From contig NZ_JH815198.1 in the NCBI RefSeq assembly GCF_000296445.1, positions 1,750,369-1,804,830 of the forward strand: a stretch of DNA of 54,462 nucleotides, written 5' to 3'. This DNA is from Slackia piriformis YIT 12062. GTDB lineage: Bacteria > Actinomycetota > Coriobacteriia > Coriobacteriales > Eggerthellaceae. The position numbers and the translations under genes were made by a program. Below, piece by piece: positions 35,052 through 43,179 of this stretch. The notes under the pieces are model-generated. The model saw nothing but the letters and a program-made list of their open reading frames with translations, was not told where the DNA came from and did no database searches. Positions within the stretch are counted from its first letter, which is position 1. The number at the start of each line of letters is the position of its first letter.

Positions 35052-36590
35052 TCAGAGCCAATTACCCTCCACCATGTCCAGAAGCTCTTGGTGCGTATGA
35101 ATCCCAAGCTTCGCGTACACGTGCTTCACGTGTGCTTTCACCGTATTGCGCGACACCACAAGCTGCTCCTGGATGTACTCCCTGTTGCGGCCGCGAGCCA
35201 GCATGACAAACACCTCGCGCTCGCGGGGCGTAAGGCCGCAGCGATCGCCAATTGCGGCGCACCGTTCTTCGAACTCTTTCTCGGGGGTCTTCGCCTCAGG
35301 CTCCTCCACCAAAGGCACCACCCCTTCTATGGCCCCTGCGAAGCTGAAATTCTTCAACCCTATCAGGGCATAGCCGACGAAAAAAAGAACGAAGGCGCCG
35401 GCAACGAGGATTGCCGCGTGCTCGTTATCCGCGAAGGCCTTTGTCGACCACACGCCAAACGCCGCTCCGACGATTGTGCCGATTCCCGACACGCCGCGAC
35501 CCCACGCAACAACGGCCATCGAGCCGTGAACATTTCTCATGGCAACGGCGGCAAGAACGCTCCATGCAACCATGTCGAACAGCGTGTTGCCGGCGGACAG
35601 CAAACCAACGCTCACCTCGGCCGAAGCGGCCCCGAAGCTCGACGCCACGAAAAAGCCGGCCAACACGAGAAGAACCGAGAGCTGCGTTGCCAAATCGGGC
35701 AAGAATCGACCACGGGAAAACACGACAACCGCTGCAGCAAGGAAAACAACGGGAACCGCCCCGACAAACCCCGGCAGCGGCACCCCGCCGTGCTCGAAAA
35801 AGCGCAGGGAGTAGCCAAAAGCAATTCTGAACAGGAAAAGACAGACGAAGAACGTTCCCGCCAACGGCAAAAACGAGGACGGCTGCGTGATGGCCATATC
35901 CGCAGGCGCCCCGCCCGCACAGGCCGCCTCCATGACATCGCGCGACTCCTTGAGAGAAAGGGCCAGCGCCACCGGCGCGCAGACGATGAACGCGAACACC
36001 CCCGCAAATCCGGGCACGAACCACAGCGCCATATCGACAATGCAATACGCCAGAAAAGCCATAACCACCGCAGGGACAATGCGATCGGCCGACAGCCGGG
36101 AAAGAAACAGCCCCACGCAAAGCGAGGCCCACCCGCGAGCCACAGCAAGGACGCATGACGACACAACCAGAAGCGCAGCGCTTTCCAAAACCAAGGCAAC
36201 AGGAAGCAGGATGCCTCCGATCAGGAACAGAACAAACGCCGACGTATTTGCCGCATTCGCTCGAAGACGGCCAGGAGAAAAAGACGCCCACAGGCCAACG
36301 GCAACCAGGAAAACGGCGTTCGCGAACACGGACACATCTCTCGCATACGTGAAAACGCCGTCGAACAGGGGGAAGACCGCCGTGTTCATGGCCGACGACG
36401 AAAGCAGCAGAAGGGCGAGGGCAAGCGCCGAACGCACGAATACGGCCTTTTCTTTCGAATCAAGACAGACCGAAGCGTCGCCCCGCGCAAGCCCACTCGG
36501 GTCTTTTTCGCTTTCGGCTCGTGCGGCCGCTTGCTCGCGATCCATAAACGCAGTCATACCCCACCCATCGTCATATTCGTAGCGACTCAT
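35052..36590 (-). CDS. Membrane LuxR-family regulator
   Basis: A 512-residue regulator: a charged N-terminus of about 50 residues, roughly ten to twelve hydrophobic helices (50-425), and a C-terminal LuxR HTH (CGLTPREREVFVMLARGRNR, RNTVKAHVKHVYAKLGIHTH). The ATG at 36588-36590 has GGGGTAGG upstream; a second ATG at 36557 is possible. It lies downstream of, and in the same direction as, the exported flavoprotein gene, with a terminator between. That flavoprotein/cytochrome pair is its most likely target, though the ligase gene that follows is another possibility. Confidence 0.87.
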   Translation of the reverse strand: MSRYEYDDGWGMTAFMDREQAAARAESEKDPSGLARGDASVCLDSKEKAVFVRSALALALLLLSSSAMNTAVFPLFDGVFTYARDVSVFANAVFLVAVGLWASFSPGRLRANAANTSAFVLFLIGGILLPVALVLESAALLVVSSCVLAVARGWASLCVGLFLSRLSADRIVPAVVMAFLAYCIVDMALWFVPGFAGVFAFIVCAPVALALSLKESRDVMEAACAGGAPADMAITQPSSFLPLAGTFFVCLFLFRIAFGYSLRFFEHGGVPLPGFVGAVPVVFLAAAVVVFSRGRFLPDLATQLSVLLVLAGFFVASSFGAASAEVSVGLLSAGNTLFDMVAWSVLAAVAMRNVHGSMAVVAWGRGVSGIGTIVGAAFGVWSTKAFADNEHAAILVAGAFVLFFVGYALIGLKNFSFAGAIEGVVPLVEEPEAKTPEKEFEERCAAIGDRCGLTPREREVFVMLARGRNREYIQEQLVVSRNTVKAHVKHVYAKLGIHTHQELLDMVEGNWL

Positions 36591-36617
36591 TGTAGCCTAC
36601 CCCGCAGACACAAGAAC

Positions 36618-36647
36618 GCCGGAGGCGCACAAAGCAGCGCCTCCGGC
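36618..36647 (-). terminator. Terminator after the exported flavoprotein gene
   Basis: GCCGGAGGCGC (36618-36628) and GCGCCTCCGGC (36637-36647) pair perfectly over 11 bp. On the minus strand the stem is followed by GTTCTTGTG, a weak T tract. Confidence 0.7.
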
Positions 36648-36684
36648 CGAAAAGCCCGAATATCAATCAAACGCGTCCGAGCCG

Positions 36685-38400
36685 CTATTTGCCCTGAGCG
36701 GCCAGCATGCCGGCGCGGCGGCCGAACGTCATCGTGCGACCTGCGGCAAGACCCGTCATAAGGTTGGGATAGCTCACCGAGAAGAACCCGCCCGAGTCGT
36801 TTCCGACCATGAACAAGCCCTCGATCTGCTTGCCGGCCTCGTCGACGGCGTGCATGTCGGTGTTGATGCTGATGCCGTCAATCGTCGCCAGGAACCACGA
36901 ACCCGTGCGCACGCCGTAATACGGCGGGTGAGTCAGAGAGATCAGACGATAAGGCTCCTTGTTGTAGTCTTCGTCTTTGCCCTGTTCGGCGAACATGTTG
37001 TAGCGGTTCCACGTCTCAACCGTCGCCTCGACGGGAAGGTTCAGCTTTTCGGCAAGCTCTTCCATGGTGTCGGCCTTCTGGATGTAGCCGGCCTCCTCGA
37101 GCTCTTCGAACTTCTTCCCCATCAGCGATACGGGCATGTTGGACGGCGCGCCGTTATCGAATGGGTACAAACGGCAGCACCCGACTTCGTTGAGCTGCTT
37201 GACCTGCTCGACATAATCAGAATCCCAGATGTCGACGTAGGTATGGTACGGCTGCATGTAGGCGGAATGCAGCATATAGTCGTACGGGCCGCTTTCGTTG
37301 CAGAAGCGCTTGCCGTTGAGGTTCACCTTCAAGAACGGCTGCTCGCCAAACCAGAACCATTTGCCCTTCAGGTCGCTTCCCGCAACCTCGTCGGGCTTGC
37401 AGCATGCACGATTGAAGGTGACGGCACAACCCAGCGGGTCGATAGAGGCGCCGCACCACATGGCCGCCTTGATGCCGTCCCCCGTGCAGCTGCCGCCCAC
37501 AGGGACGTTGATCTTCAGTCGGTTGTTCCAGGCCTGGCGCGCCTCCACCATCTCAGTATTGGATACATAGCCGCCCGTTGCCAGGATAACGCCCTTGCTG
37601 GCATTGACACGAATGTAATGAAGGTCGTTTCCATCCTGGCAGATCACGCCCGTCACGCGGCCGTCCGAATTCTGTTCGCATTTCACCAGCATGGTGTCGT
37701 AGCGGAACTCGGCGCCCAGCTCGATCGCATAATCGCGCAGGCAGGTGCCAAACGTCACGGCCTCGTCGTCAGTAAGCTTTTCGGGGCTATGACCCGTTGC
37801 CCATGCCTTATCGCGCGCGCCAGTATTCTCAGTTCCGATGGAGCCCTCGAACCACATCTTGAACTCGCCGTTGCGCTCTACGATATCGGCGATCCAGTCG
37901 ATCATCGCGCCCGATTCGTCAGCCCACAGTTTGATGAGGTCGTAGTTCACGAAGCCGTTCGCATAGCGGACGATATCCTCCATGGCCTCCATCTTGTCGA
38001 TTTCAAACTGCGGAAACTCCTCGAAGGCTGCAAGCTGGTAACGGGAGTTGATCGCGCCCAAGTCCTCGCGCGGCGTAGCTATGGCGCTCATCTGCTCGAT
38101 ACCGAGTACTTTGGCGCCGTTTTCGGCCGCAGAGATGACTGCGGGCAGACCGCCCGTGCGGCATCCCACCACGACGACTTCGGTGTCGATCGTCTCGGTG
38201 ATATCGGACTCCGCGATTTCGGGAGCGGAGCCAAGCCAGCTCGGTCCTACAGGAGCCTGAGTCGTCAGATTCTTGTCCTCGGCGTCGTTTACATACCCTT
38301 TGCCGCATCCCGTAAGCGTTCCCGCCGCGGCAGCGGCAATCGCGGTGACGCCGGCAGCCTTGAAGAGGTTGCGGCGCGAAATCCCTGCAACGTTATTCAT
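36685..38400 (-). CDS. Tat-exported FAD-dependent reductase (fumarate-reductase-like flavoprotein)
   Basis: A 571-residue flavoprotein. SRRNLFKAAGVTAIAAAAAG is a twin-arginine signal followed by LTGC, a lipobox, so it is probably an exported lipoprotein. The FAD-binding fold begins TEVVVVGCRTGGLPAVISAA, a variant GxGxxG with CRT in place of the usual residues. FLKVNLNGKRFCNE is the conserved RF.NE element, and the C-terminal FAD loop is VGNDSGGFFSVSYPNLMTG. The HG.NR signature with the substrate-binding Arg of true fumarate reductases is absent, so the substrate is probably not fumarate. Its ATG overlaps the end of the cytochrome gene by 8 nt; the cytochrome is its electron donor. The acceptor is unknown. 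Confidence 0.9.
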   Translation of the reverse strand: MNNVAGISRRNLFKAAGVTAIAAAAAGTLTGCGKGYVNDAEDKNLTTQAPVGPSWLGSAPEIAESDITETIDTEVVVVGCRTGGLPAVISAAENGAKVLGIEQMSAIATPREDLGAINSRYQLAAFEEFPQFEIDKMEAMEDIVRYANGFVNYDLIKLWADESGAMIDWIADIVERNGEFKMWFEGSIGTENTGARDKAWATGHSPEKLTDDEAVTFGTCLRDYAIELGAEFRYDTMLVKCEQNSDGRVTGVICQDGNDLHYIRVNASKGVILATGGYVSNTEMVEARQAWNNRLKINVPVGGSCTGDGIKAAMWCGASIDPLGCAVTFNRACCKPDEVAGSDLKGKWFWFGEQPFLKVNLNGKRFCNESGPYDYMLHSAYMQPYHTYVDIWDSDYVEQVKQLNEVGCCRLYPFDNGAPSNMPVSLMGKKFEELEEAGYIQKADTMEELAEKLNLPVEATVETWNRYNMFAEQGKDEDYNKEPYRLISLTHPPYYGVRTGSWFLATIDGISINTDMHAVDEAGKQIEGLFMVGNDSGGFFSVSYPNLMTGLAAGRTMTFGRRAGMLAAQGK

Positions 38401-39028
38401 TCGTGGCCTCCCACCCTTCAGGAAGATTCATGTCGTGGCATTTTGCGCAATACAGGGTGCTGGTCTCGTGGACCTTGTGGCAATCGCCGCATTCGAGATT
38501 GTTGTCCTGATGGCTGGAATGCGGGTTGTACTTCTCGTCGTTTCCGGCAAAGCCCCACGTGGCGTTCACGACGTCGGTCATATTGTGGCAGTCGCCGTTC
38601 GTGCAGAACTCTTCGGTGGCGAATTCCTTGCCCGTGGCAAGCAGGCCGTCTTCGCCCATGGGATAACTGTCGGAAACCCACGCCATGACCTCGGAAACCT
38701 GCGTGGTGATTTCCGCCTCATGGCAGTCGAGACATGCGTCTCCCGCTTCGGCGTGAGCGGTCACAAGCTTGCCCGGATCGCCTCCATAATAGGTTTCGAC
38801 ATACTTGTCCATGGGGCTGTGGCAAATGGCATTGCAGAAGCTGGGCTGCTCGTGCCACACCCAAAATCCCGCGCCCGCCGCCACGAGCACCGCCGCGACC
38901 ACTCCCACGACGATCAATTTGTTCTTTCGGGTCATCTTGGCCGCAGGCTGCGACGTATGCTGCGTATCGGAAACGCGACCGCTTTCGGCCTCGCCGCCGA
39001 AAGCGCCCTGCTTGTCCTGCTCGGTCAT
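38393..39028 (-). CDS. Multiheme cytochrome c, NapC/NrfH-like, partner of the flavoprotein
   Basis: A 211-residue protein with one transmembrane helix (residues 36-58) and an exported domain with five haem-attachment candidates. Three are canonical CxxCH: CLDCH (99-103), CGDCH (180-184) and CAKCH (194-198). Two are expanded: CNAICH (65-70, CX3CH) and CTNGDCH (142-148, CX4CH). NapC/NrfH-type proteins oxidise menaquinol and pass electrons to an exported reductase. AGGAGGGGGAC precedes the ATG. The stop overlaps the flavoprotein start, so the two are coupled. A perfect palindrome lies 75 nt upstream. Confidence 0.9.
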   Translation of the reverse strand: MTEQDKQGAFGGEAESGRVSDTQHTSQPAAKMTRKNKLIVVGVVAAVLVAAGAGFWVWHEQPSFCNAICHSPMDKYVETYYGGDPGKLVTAHAEAGDACLDCHEAEITTQVSEVMAWVSDSYPMGEDGLLATGKEFATEEFCTNGDCHNMTDVVNATWGFAGNDEKYNPHSSHQDNNLECGDCHKVHETSTLYCAKCHDMNLPEGWEATNE

Positions 39029-39100
39029 GTCCCCCTCCTGTCCGTGTCTGATTCAACTGAAACCTTGACGGCAGTGTGGGGGTAAAACGCATTATTGGCT

Positions 39101-39119
39101 ATTACCCTGCCAGGGTAAT
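39101..39119. promoter_or_regulatory. Perfect 19-bp palindrome upstream of the cytochrome gene
   Basis: ATTACCCTG-C-CAGGGTAAT has 9-bp arms and a one-base centre. It lies 73 nt before the cytochrome start, next to an AT-rich block (39120-39165) that could hold the promoter. It is a strong operator candidate for the cytochrome/flavoprotein operon. Confidence 0.65.
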
Positions 39120-39272
39120 CTTTGCATTTTCCCAGTTCATAATTGTATTTTATTCAAAATCACCTTGCGCCGCGAAAGAGGGGAAGCGACGAACGGCGCA
39201 TGGCCTTAGAAAGCCTTGCGCCGCGACTTCGACTGCTCCACCGTTTTCCCGACAATGCGAAAAATCATTCGA

Positions 39273-39652
39273 TTATCGCTTGATGGCCTTTTTTGCCAGG
39301 CGCGTATCGCCCCAGGGGGTCTTAAGAACCGCATCACCGTCTATGATTCCCGCCTTCACAACTTCAAGCACAGCCTCCGATTCGCCCAGAGGCACACCAC
39401 CCATGGCCGCATTGGAAGCAAATTCTTCATACGTGTCGTATGTTGCGCCATCGAATGCAAAACGAATGTTCTCCCGGCATTCCTCGCAATCTGGCAGAAC
39501 ATAAGACCCAAGAACATGAGACGCGCCATCAAGCCTTACCTCAGCAAGAGAAAAAGCATAGCCCTCCCCGTAGTCGGACTTGATAATCGACGCGAGGTCT
39601 TGCGCCTTTATGAAAAGAGGCTCTTTTTTTTCTTCCTCGTAAACAAACCCAT
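39273..39652 (-). CDS. Uncharacterised protein, apparently requiring a -1 frameshift
   Basis: The best start is the ATG at 39650-39652, with AAGGGGAG upstream, encoding MGLFTRKKKK and stopping five codons later. The main conserved-looking frame, EPLFIKAQDLASIIKSDYGE and onward to a stop at 39273, is in the -1 frame. The switch lies at A-AAA-AAG inside an A8 run (39624-39631), the same slippery heptamer used by E. coli dnaX. Without shifting, the long frame could only start at 39674 (MRRRGDSYGF), which has no ribosome binding site. The product of about 127 residues has a CEEC pair and an acidic middle; I do not recognise its family. It follows iorB by 60 nt. One missing A in the sequence would also explain it. 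Confidence 0.6.
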
Positions 39653-39711
39653 ACGAATCTCCCCTTCTTCGCATCGGCGTAAAGCCGCTGGAAATACGCG
39701 ATCAGCGACGT

Positions 39712-40302
39712 TTAGTGCATGTTTCGATAGGCAACATCTATGGCACGCATGTTCATTTCCGCGAAGCGCAGCTTCACGCAGGCGCGTACCGCACCCTTCA
39801 ATTCGTCGAGAGACAGATCCAGCGCCCCCGTGGCAACCGCCGAGGCGAGCAGAATCATATTGAGGCACTTCGCATTGCCGACCTCTTCGAGGATGGGGCG
39901 CTCGTCGACAATAACCGTGCCCCCCTCGCGGGCAACCAAGGCGCGAAGAACGCTGTTGGCTTCGTACGCCGCTTTCGACAACGACGCCGTCACCGGCTGC
40001 ACAACGCGCGATGCGGTCACAAGGGCGCCTTCGGGCTTAAGCACGCCGCACATGCGAGCGCCCTCCCCCGGCTCGAAGGAAATCAACACATCGGCCTGAC
40101 CGCGCGACACAAGCGGAGAGGCAACGCGCTCGCCTTCGTCTCCCATACGCACGTGAGAAACCACGCTGCCGCCACGTTGGGCCATGCCTATGGTTTCAGC
40201 CGTACGCACATGCCATCCTTTCGACTGGGCCGCCTGGGCGAGCACCTTCGCGGCAAGCACAGTTCCTTGGCCGCCGATGCCGGTAAGCACGATGTTCTTC
40301 AT
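39712..40302 (-). CDS. iorB: Indolepyruvate:ferredoxin oxidoreductase, beta subunit
   Basis: The 196-residue gamma/beta-type subunit (KNIVLTGIGGQGTVLAAKVL at the start, TIGMAQRGGSVVSHVRMG) pairs with IorA to oxidise aryl pyruvates from aromatic amino acids to aryl-acetyl-CoA, reducing ferredoxin. It lies 100 nt after iorA on the same strand. The downstream frameshifted gene may belong to the operon. Confidence 0.94.
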   Translation of the reverse strand: MKNIVLTGIGGQGTVLAAKVLAQAAQSKGWHVRTAETIGMAQRGGSVVSHVRMGDEGERVASPLVSRGQADVLISFEPGEGARMCGVLKPEGALVTASRVVQPVTASLSKAAYEANSVLRALVAREGGTVIVDERPILEEVGNAKCLNMILLASAVATGALDLSLDELKGAVRACVKLRFAEMNMRAIDVAYRNMH

Positions 40303-40402
40303 TGCCTCCCCTTTCGAAAGCTGGCCCGAAGCAACGCCTCGAACGAGCCGTTTGGCTGTCGGCTCGGCGGAGCATCCATCAAAGCGTCCGCCAAGACCTG
40401 CG

Positions 40403-42343
40403 TTAGTTTTGTTTGATCACGTCGAACGGGCACACCTGAACGCACAAGCCGCAGCCGACGCAGAGCGTTTCATCGATATAGGCCTTTGTGCCGTCGAAGC
40501 CGATAGCCGGACACCCGATCGAAGTGATGCACTTCCTGCAGCCCGTGCAGCCCTCAGCATCTATGGAAACTGGCGCCTCGGACTTGATCAGGTTGACGCA
40601 CGGGGCCCTGAAAATAACGGCCGAAGGACCGACGTGCTTCACAGCGCACATCACCGCCGAAACGCTTTCTTCGAAACGATGCGGGTTCGCATGCTCGATG
40701 CACGCAACCCCGAGAGCCTCAAGCGCAGCCTCGATTGAAAGCGGCTCCGACTGCGCTCCCATGAGCGTGCGCCCGATGCCAGGATGGGGTTGCCCACCCG
40801 TCATGGCTGTGGTCGAATTGTCCAGGACGCACACAGTGATGTCGTGCTGGTTGTATACGGCGTTCGCAACGCCTGTCAAGCCGCTTGCGAAAAACGTGGA
40901 ATCACCCACGAAGGCAATCTGGCGAACGTCAGGCTCCACGATTCCCAGGCCTTGCGCCATGGTGATGCCCGCTCCCATGCACAGGCACGTGTCCACCGCG
41001 TCAAGCGGTGCGGCGTTGCCGAGCGTATAGCATCCGATATCACCCGAGAACACGCCGCGTGCGCGCATTTTCCTGAGAGCCTGCTTGGCGGCATAAAACG
41101 CTCCACGATGAGGACATCCGGCGCAAAGAACCGGCGGGCGAACGGGAAGATCGACGCTTGCGGGCTGAGCCTCCGAAAGAGGGGCAACCTGCTCTTCGAT
41201 GGCGGCTTCCAAATCGAGGCCGCTAAGCCCCTCCTCCTCGAGCTCGGCACGGGCAAAAAAGCGTTCGAGGCGCTCGAAAATGTCTTCGACGGAGTTTTCG
41301 CCCGCGGCGCGAGCATCTCCGCTGCGACGGCCGCATACGCGCGTGGGAGAAAGCCCCTGCATGGCGCGCAAACCCACAAGGCGCACAAGCTCGTCTTCGA
41401 TCACATGGTCGAGCTCTTCAAACACAATGACGCGCTCGAGGCCTTCGAGAAACGCCGAGGCCGCCTTGTCGGGGAACGGAAACGGCGTTCCTATCTGCAT
41501 GAACCTATAGGACGGCAAAGCCGCACGCTGCGAAAGAAATTCCAGCGCCTCAAGAGCATACGCAGTGGACACGCCGCCGCATACAATGCCGAACCTGGGA
41601 GCATCGCCGCATTCGATCACGGGGTTGAACAGCGACAAGTCTTCGTGCTCCGATGAACAAGACGACGAATTCCCCGAGAATTCCTCTTCGATACACGCAA
41701 GACGCTCCTGTATCTCCAAATGACCGCGATATGCGCGGGCGGGGAAAATGACCCATTTGCTATCGTCTTTCACAAAGCCGTCAGCAGGACGCGCATCCGT
41801 GCGGTCCCGTACGTCGAGAAACGTGGATGAGTGACACACGCGCGTCGTGGGACGAACGATAACGGGCGCGCTATAGCGCTCCGAAAGGTCAAAGGCAGCC
41901 TTCATCATGGCGAACCCTTGCTCGACATCCGCGGGATCGAACACGGGAACCTTCGCGAACGACGCAAATCGGCGCGTATCCTGCTCGGTCTGGGAAGATA
42001 TGGGACCGGGATCGTCAGCGACAAACAGAACGCATCCGCCTTTGACCCCAACGTAATTCAGGCTCATCAGCGGATCGCTCGCCACGTTGAGACCCACCTG
42101 CTTGCATGTGAACAGCGTACGAGCGCCCGCGTAGGAAGCGCCCGCCACAACTTCGAGGGCCGCCTTTTCGTTAGTCGACCATTCAACGTGCGCACCTTGG
42201 GCCGACCCGTCCGCCACACGCGCGGCAATGGTCTCTATCACTTCGCTCGAAGGCGTGCCCGGATATCCCGCAACAACGCCGACGCCCGATTCGAGTGCCG
42301 CGTGCGCAAACGCCTCATTGCCCATGAGCAGTCTCTTCGCCAT
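40403..42343 (-). CDS. iorA: Indolepyruvate:ferredoxin oxidoreductase, alpha subunit
   Basis: The 646-residue thiamine-diphosphate subunit. The N-terminal pyrimidine-binding part has GVVAGYPGTPSSEVIETIA. The central part has CAGCPHRGAFYAAKQAL. The TPP-binding part has GDIGCYTLG, CMGAGITMAQG and FVGDSTFFASG...NAVYNQHDITVCVLDN. The C-terminus holds two 4Fe-4S motifs: CTGCRKCITSIGCP and CVGCGLCVQVCP. The ATG at 42341-42343 (MAKRLLMGNEAF) has GCGAGGG at good spacing. The enzyme acts in the cytoplasm and links aromatic amino acid breakdown to reduced ferredoxin. Confidence 0.95.
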   Translation of the reverse strand: MAKRLLMGNEAFAHAALESGVGVVAGYPGTPSSEVIETIAARVADGSAQGAHVEWSTNEKAALEVVAGASYAGARTLFTCKQVGLNVASDPLMSLNYVGVKGGCVLFVADDPGPISSQTEQDTRRFASFAKVPVFDPADVEQGFAMMKAAFDLSERYSAPVIVRPTTRVCHSSTFLDVRDRTDARPADGFVKDDSKWVIFPARAYRGHLEIQERLACIEEEFSGNSSSCSSEHEDLSLFNPVIECGDAPRFGIVCGGVSTAYALEALEFLSQRAALPSYRFMQIGTPFPFPDKAASAFLEGLERVIVFEELDHVIEDELVRLVGLRAMQGLSPTRVCGRRSGDARAAGENSVEDIFERLERFFARAELEEEGLSGLDLEAAIEEQVAPLSEAQPASVDLPVRPPVLCAGCPHRGAFYAAKQALRKMRARGVFSGDIGCYTLGNAAPLDAVDTCLCMGAGITMAQGLGIVEPDVRQIAFVGDSTFFASGLTGVANAVYNQHDITVCVLDNSTTAMTGGQPHPGIGRTLMGAQSEPLSIEAALEALGVACIEHANPHRFEESVSAVMCAVKHVGPSAVIFRAPCVNLIKSEAPVSIDAEGCTGCRKCITSIGCPAIGFDGTKAYIDETLCVGCGLCVQVCPFDVIKQN

Positions 42344-42424
42344 GAGAACCCTCGCTAACAACGTAAGAACCCTGTCGTCTGCAGGCCGATTCGCCGCAGC
42401 TTGCGACCCTAAACGACAACTCGT

Positions 42425-42475
42425 CTATTGTATGCAAAAGAAAAGGCCGCTGAAGCACAAACACTCCAGCGGCCT
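42425..42475 (-). terminator. Intrinsic terminator after purE
   Basis: AGGCCGCTG (42434-42442) and CAGCGGCCT (42467-42475) pair perfectly; on the minus strand TTTTCTTTT follows. It separates purE from iorA. Confidence 0.88.
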
Positions 42476-42505
42476 AAATCGCACTTGAAATACAGGGCCC
42501 GAAAG

Positions 42506-42973
42506 CTACTGCGCCATGGACGCCTTAAAATCCTTGATTTTCTGACGAGCGCCTTCGCATCCGGTGCCCAGCATCTGCACGGCAAGGATGGCGGCGTTTT
42601 TCGCACCGTTGATGGCAACGCAGGCCACCGGAACGCCAGAGGGCATCTGCACCATGGAAAGCAGGGAGTCAAGACCGCCCAAATCGCTCGTCTTCATGGG
42701 GACAGTAATAACCGGCAGCGGCGTATAGGCCGCAACGACACCGCCAAGATGAGCCGCTTTGCCTGCAGCCGCAATGATCACGCGGATGCCGCGCTCTTCG
42801 GCGGATTCCGCCCATTCATGCACCTCGAGCGGCTTGCGGTGCGCAGAGGCAACCTTCACCTCATAGGGAACGTGGAATTCATCCAGCTGCTTCATGCACG
42901 CCTCCATGGCGGGCATGTCGCTGTCGCTGCCCATGATGATTCCGACGACGGGATTCTTATGGTCGCAAGACAT
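42506..42973 (-). CDS. purE: N5-carboxyaminoimidazole ribonucleotide mutase
   Basis: Moves the carboxylate of N5-CAIR to give CAIR in purine synthesis. The 155 residues include VVGIIMGSDSDMPAMEACMK, the SAHRKP loop with the catalytic His, and IIAAAGKAAHLGGVVAAYT. Usual length for class I PurE. purK and the rest of the pathway are not nearby. A terminator follows. Confidence 0.95.
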   Translation of the reverse strand: MSCDHKNPVVGIIMGSDSDMPAMEACMKQLDEFHVPYEVKVASAHRKPLEVHEWAESAEERGIRVIIAAAGKAAHLGGVVAAYTPLPVITVPMKTSDLGGLDSLLSMVQMPSGVPVACVAINGAKNAAILAVQMLGTGCEGARQKIKDFKASMAQ

Positions 42974-43175
42974 TGCTTTCTCCTATCACGCATCCGGCGG
43001 CAACCGCCGCCCAAATGTACCAACGAAAGTATAGCGTCCATGGCGATTCGCCGACACGCACCCCGCAAAAAGCGCTCAAAAGACCTGCGATGCAGAGCGC
43101 CAACCCGCCGTCGGCACGAGTGCCAAGAAGACGAGATTTGCCGCAACCGACGCAGGCGGCGAGCGAAACCGGCAT
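42957..43175 (-). CDS. Possible small two-helix membrane protein
   Basis: A 72-codon frame fills the gap between the DUF2207 gene and purE, overlapping the purE start by 17 nt. It encodes MPVSLAACVGCGKSRLLG, then two hydrophobic segments (GLALCIAGLLSAF and YFRWYIWAAVAAGCVIG). A GGAGG lies 14 nt before the ATG, too far for a confident start. I do not recognise a family. It may be a real small membrane protein or chance. Confidence 0.3.
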   Translation of the reverse strand: MPVSLAACVGCGKSRLLGTRADGGLALCIAGLLSAFCGVRVGESPWTLYFRWYIWAAVAAGCVIGESNVLRP

Positions 43176-43179
43176 CGTG

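Noticed and set aside
36850-38688. A 612-codon plus-strand frame opposite the exported flavoprotein
   Set aside because: Opposite a gene with Tat signal and FAD motif; no motifs of its own.
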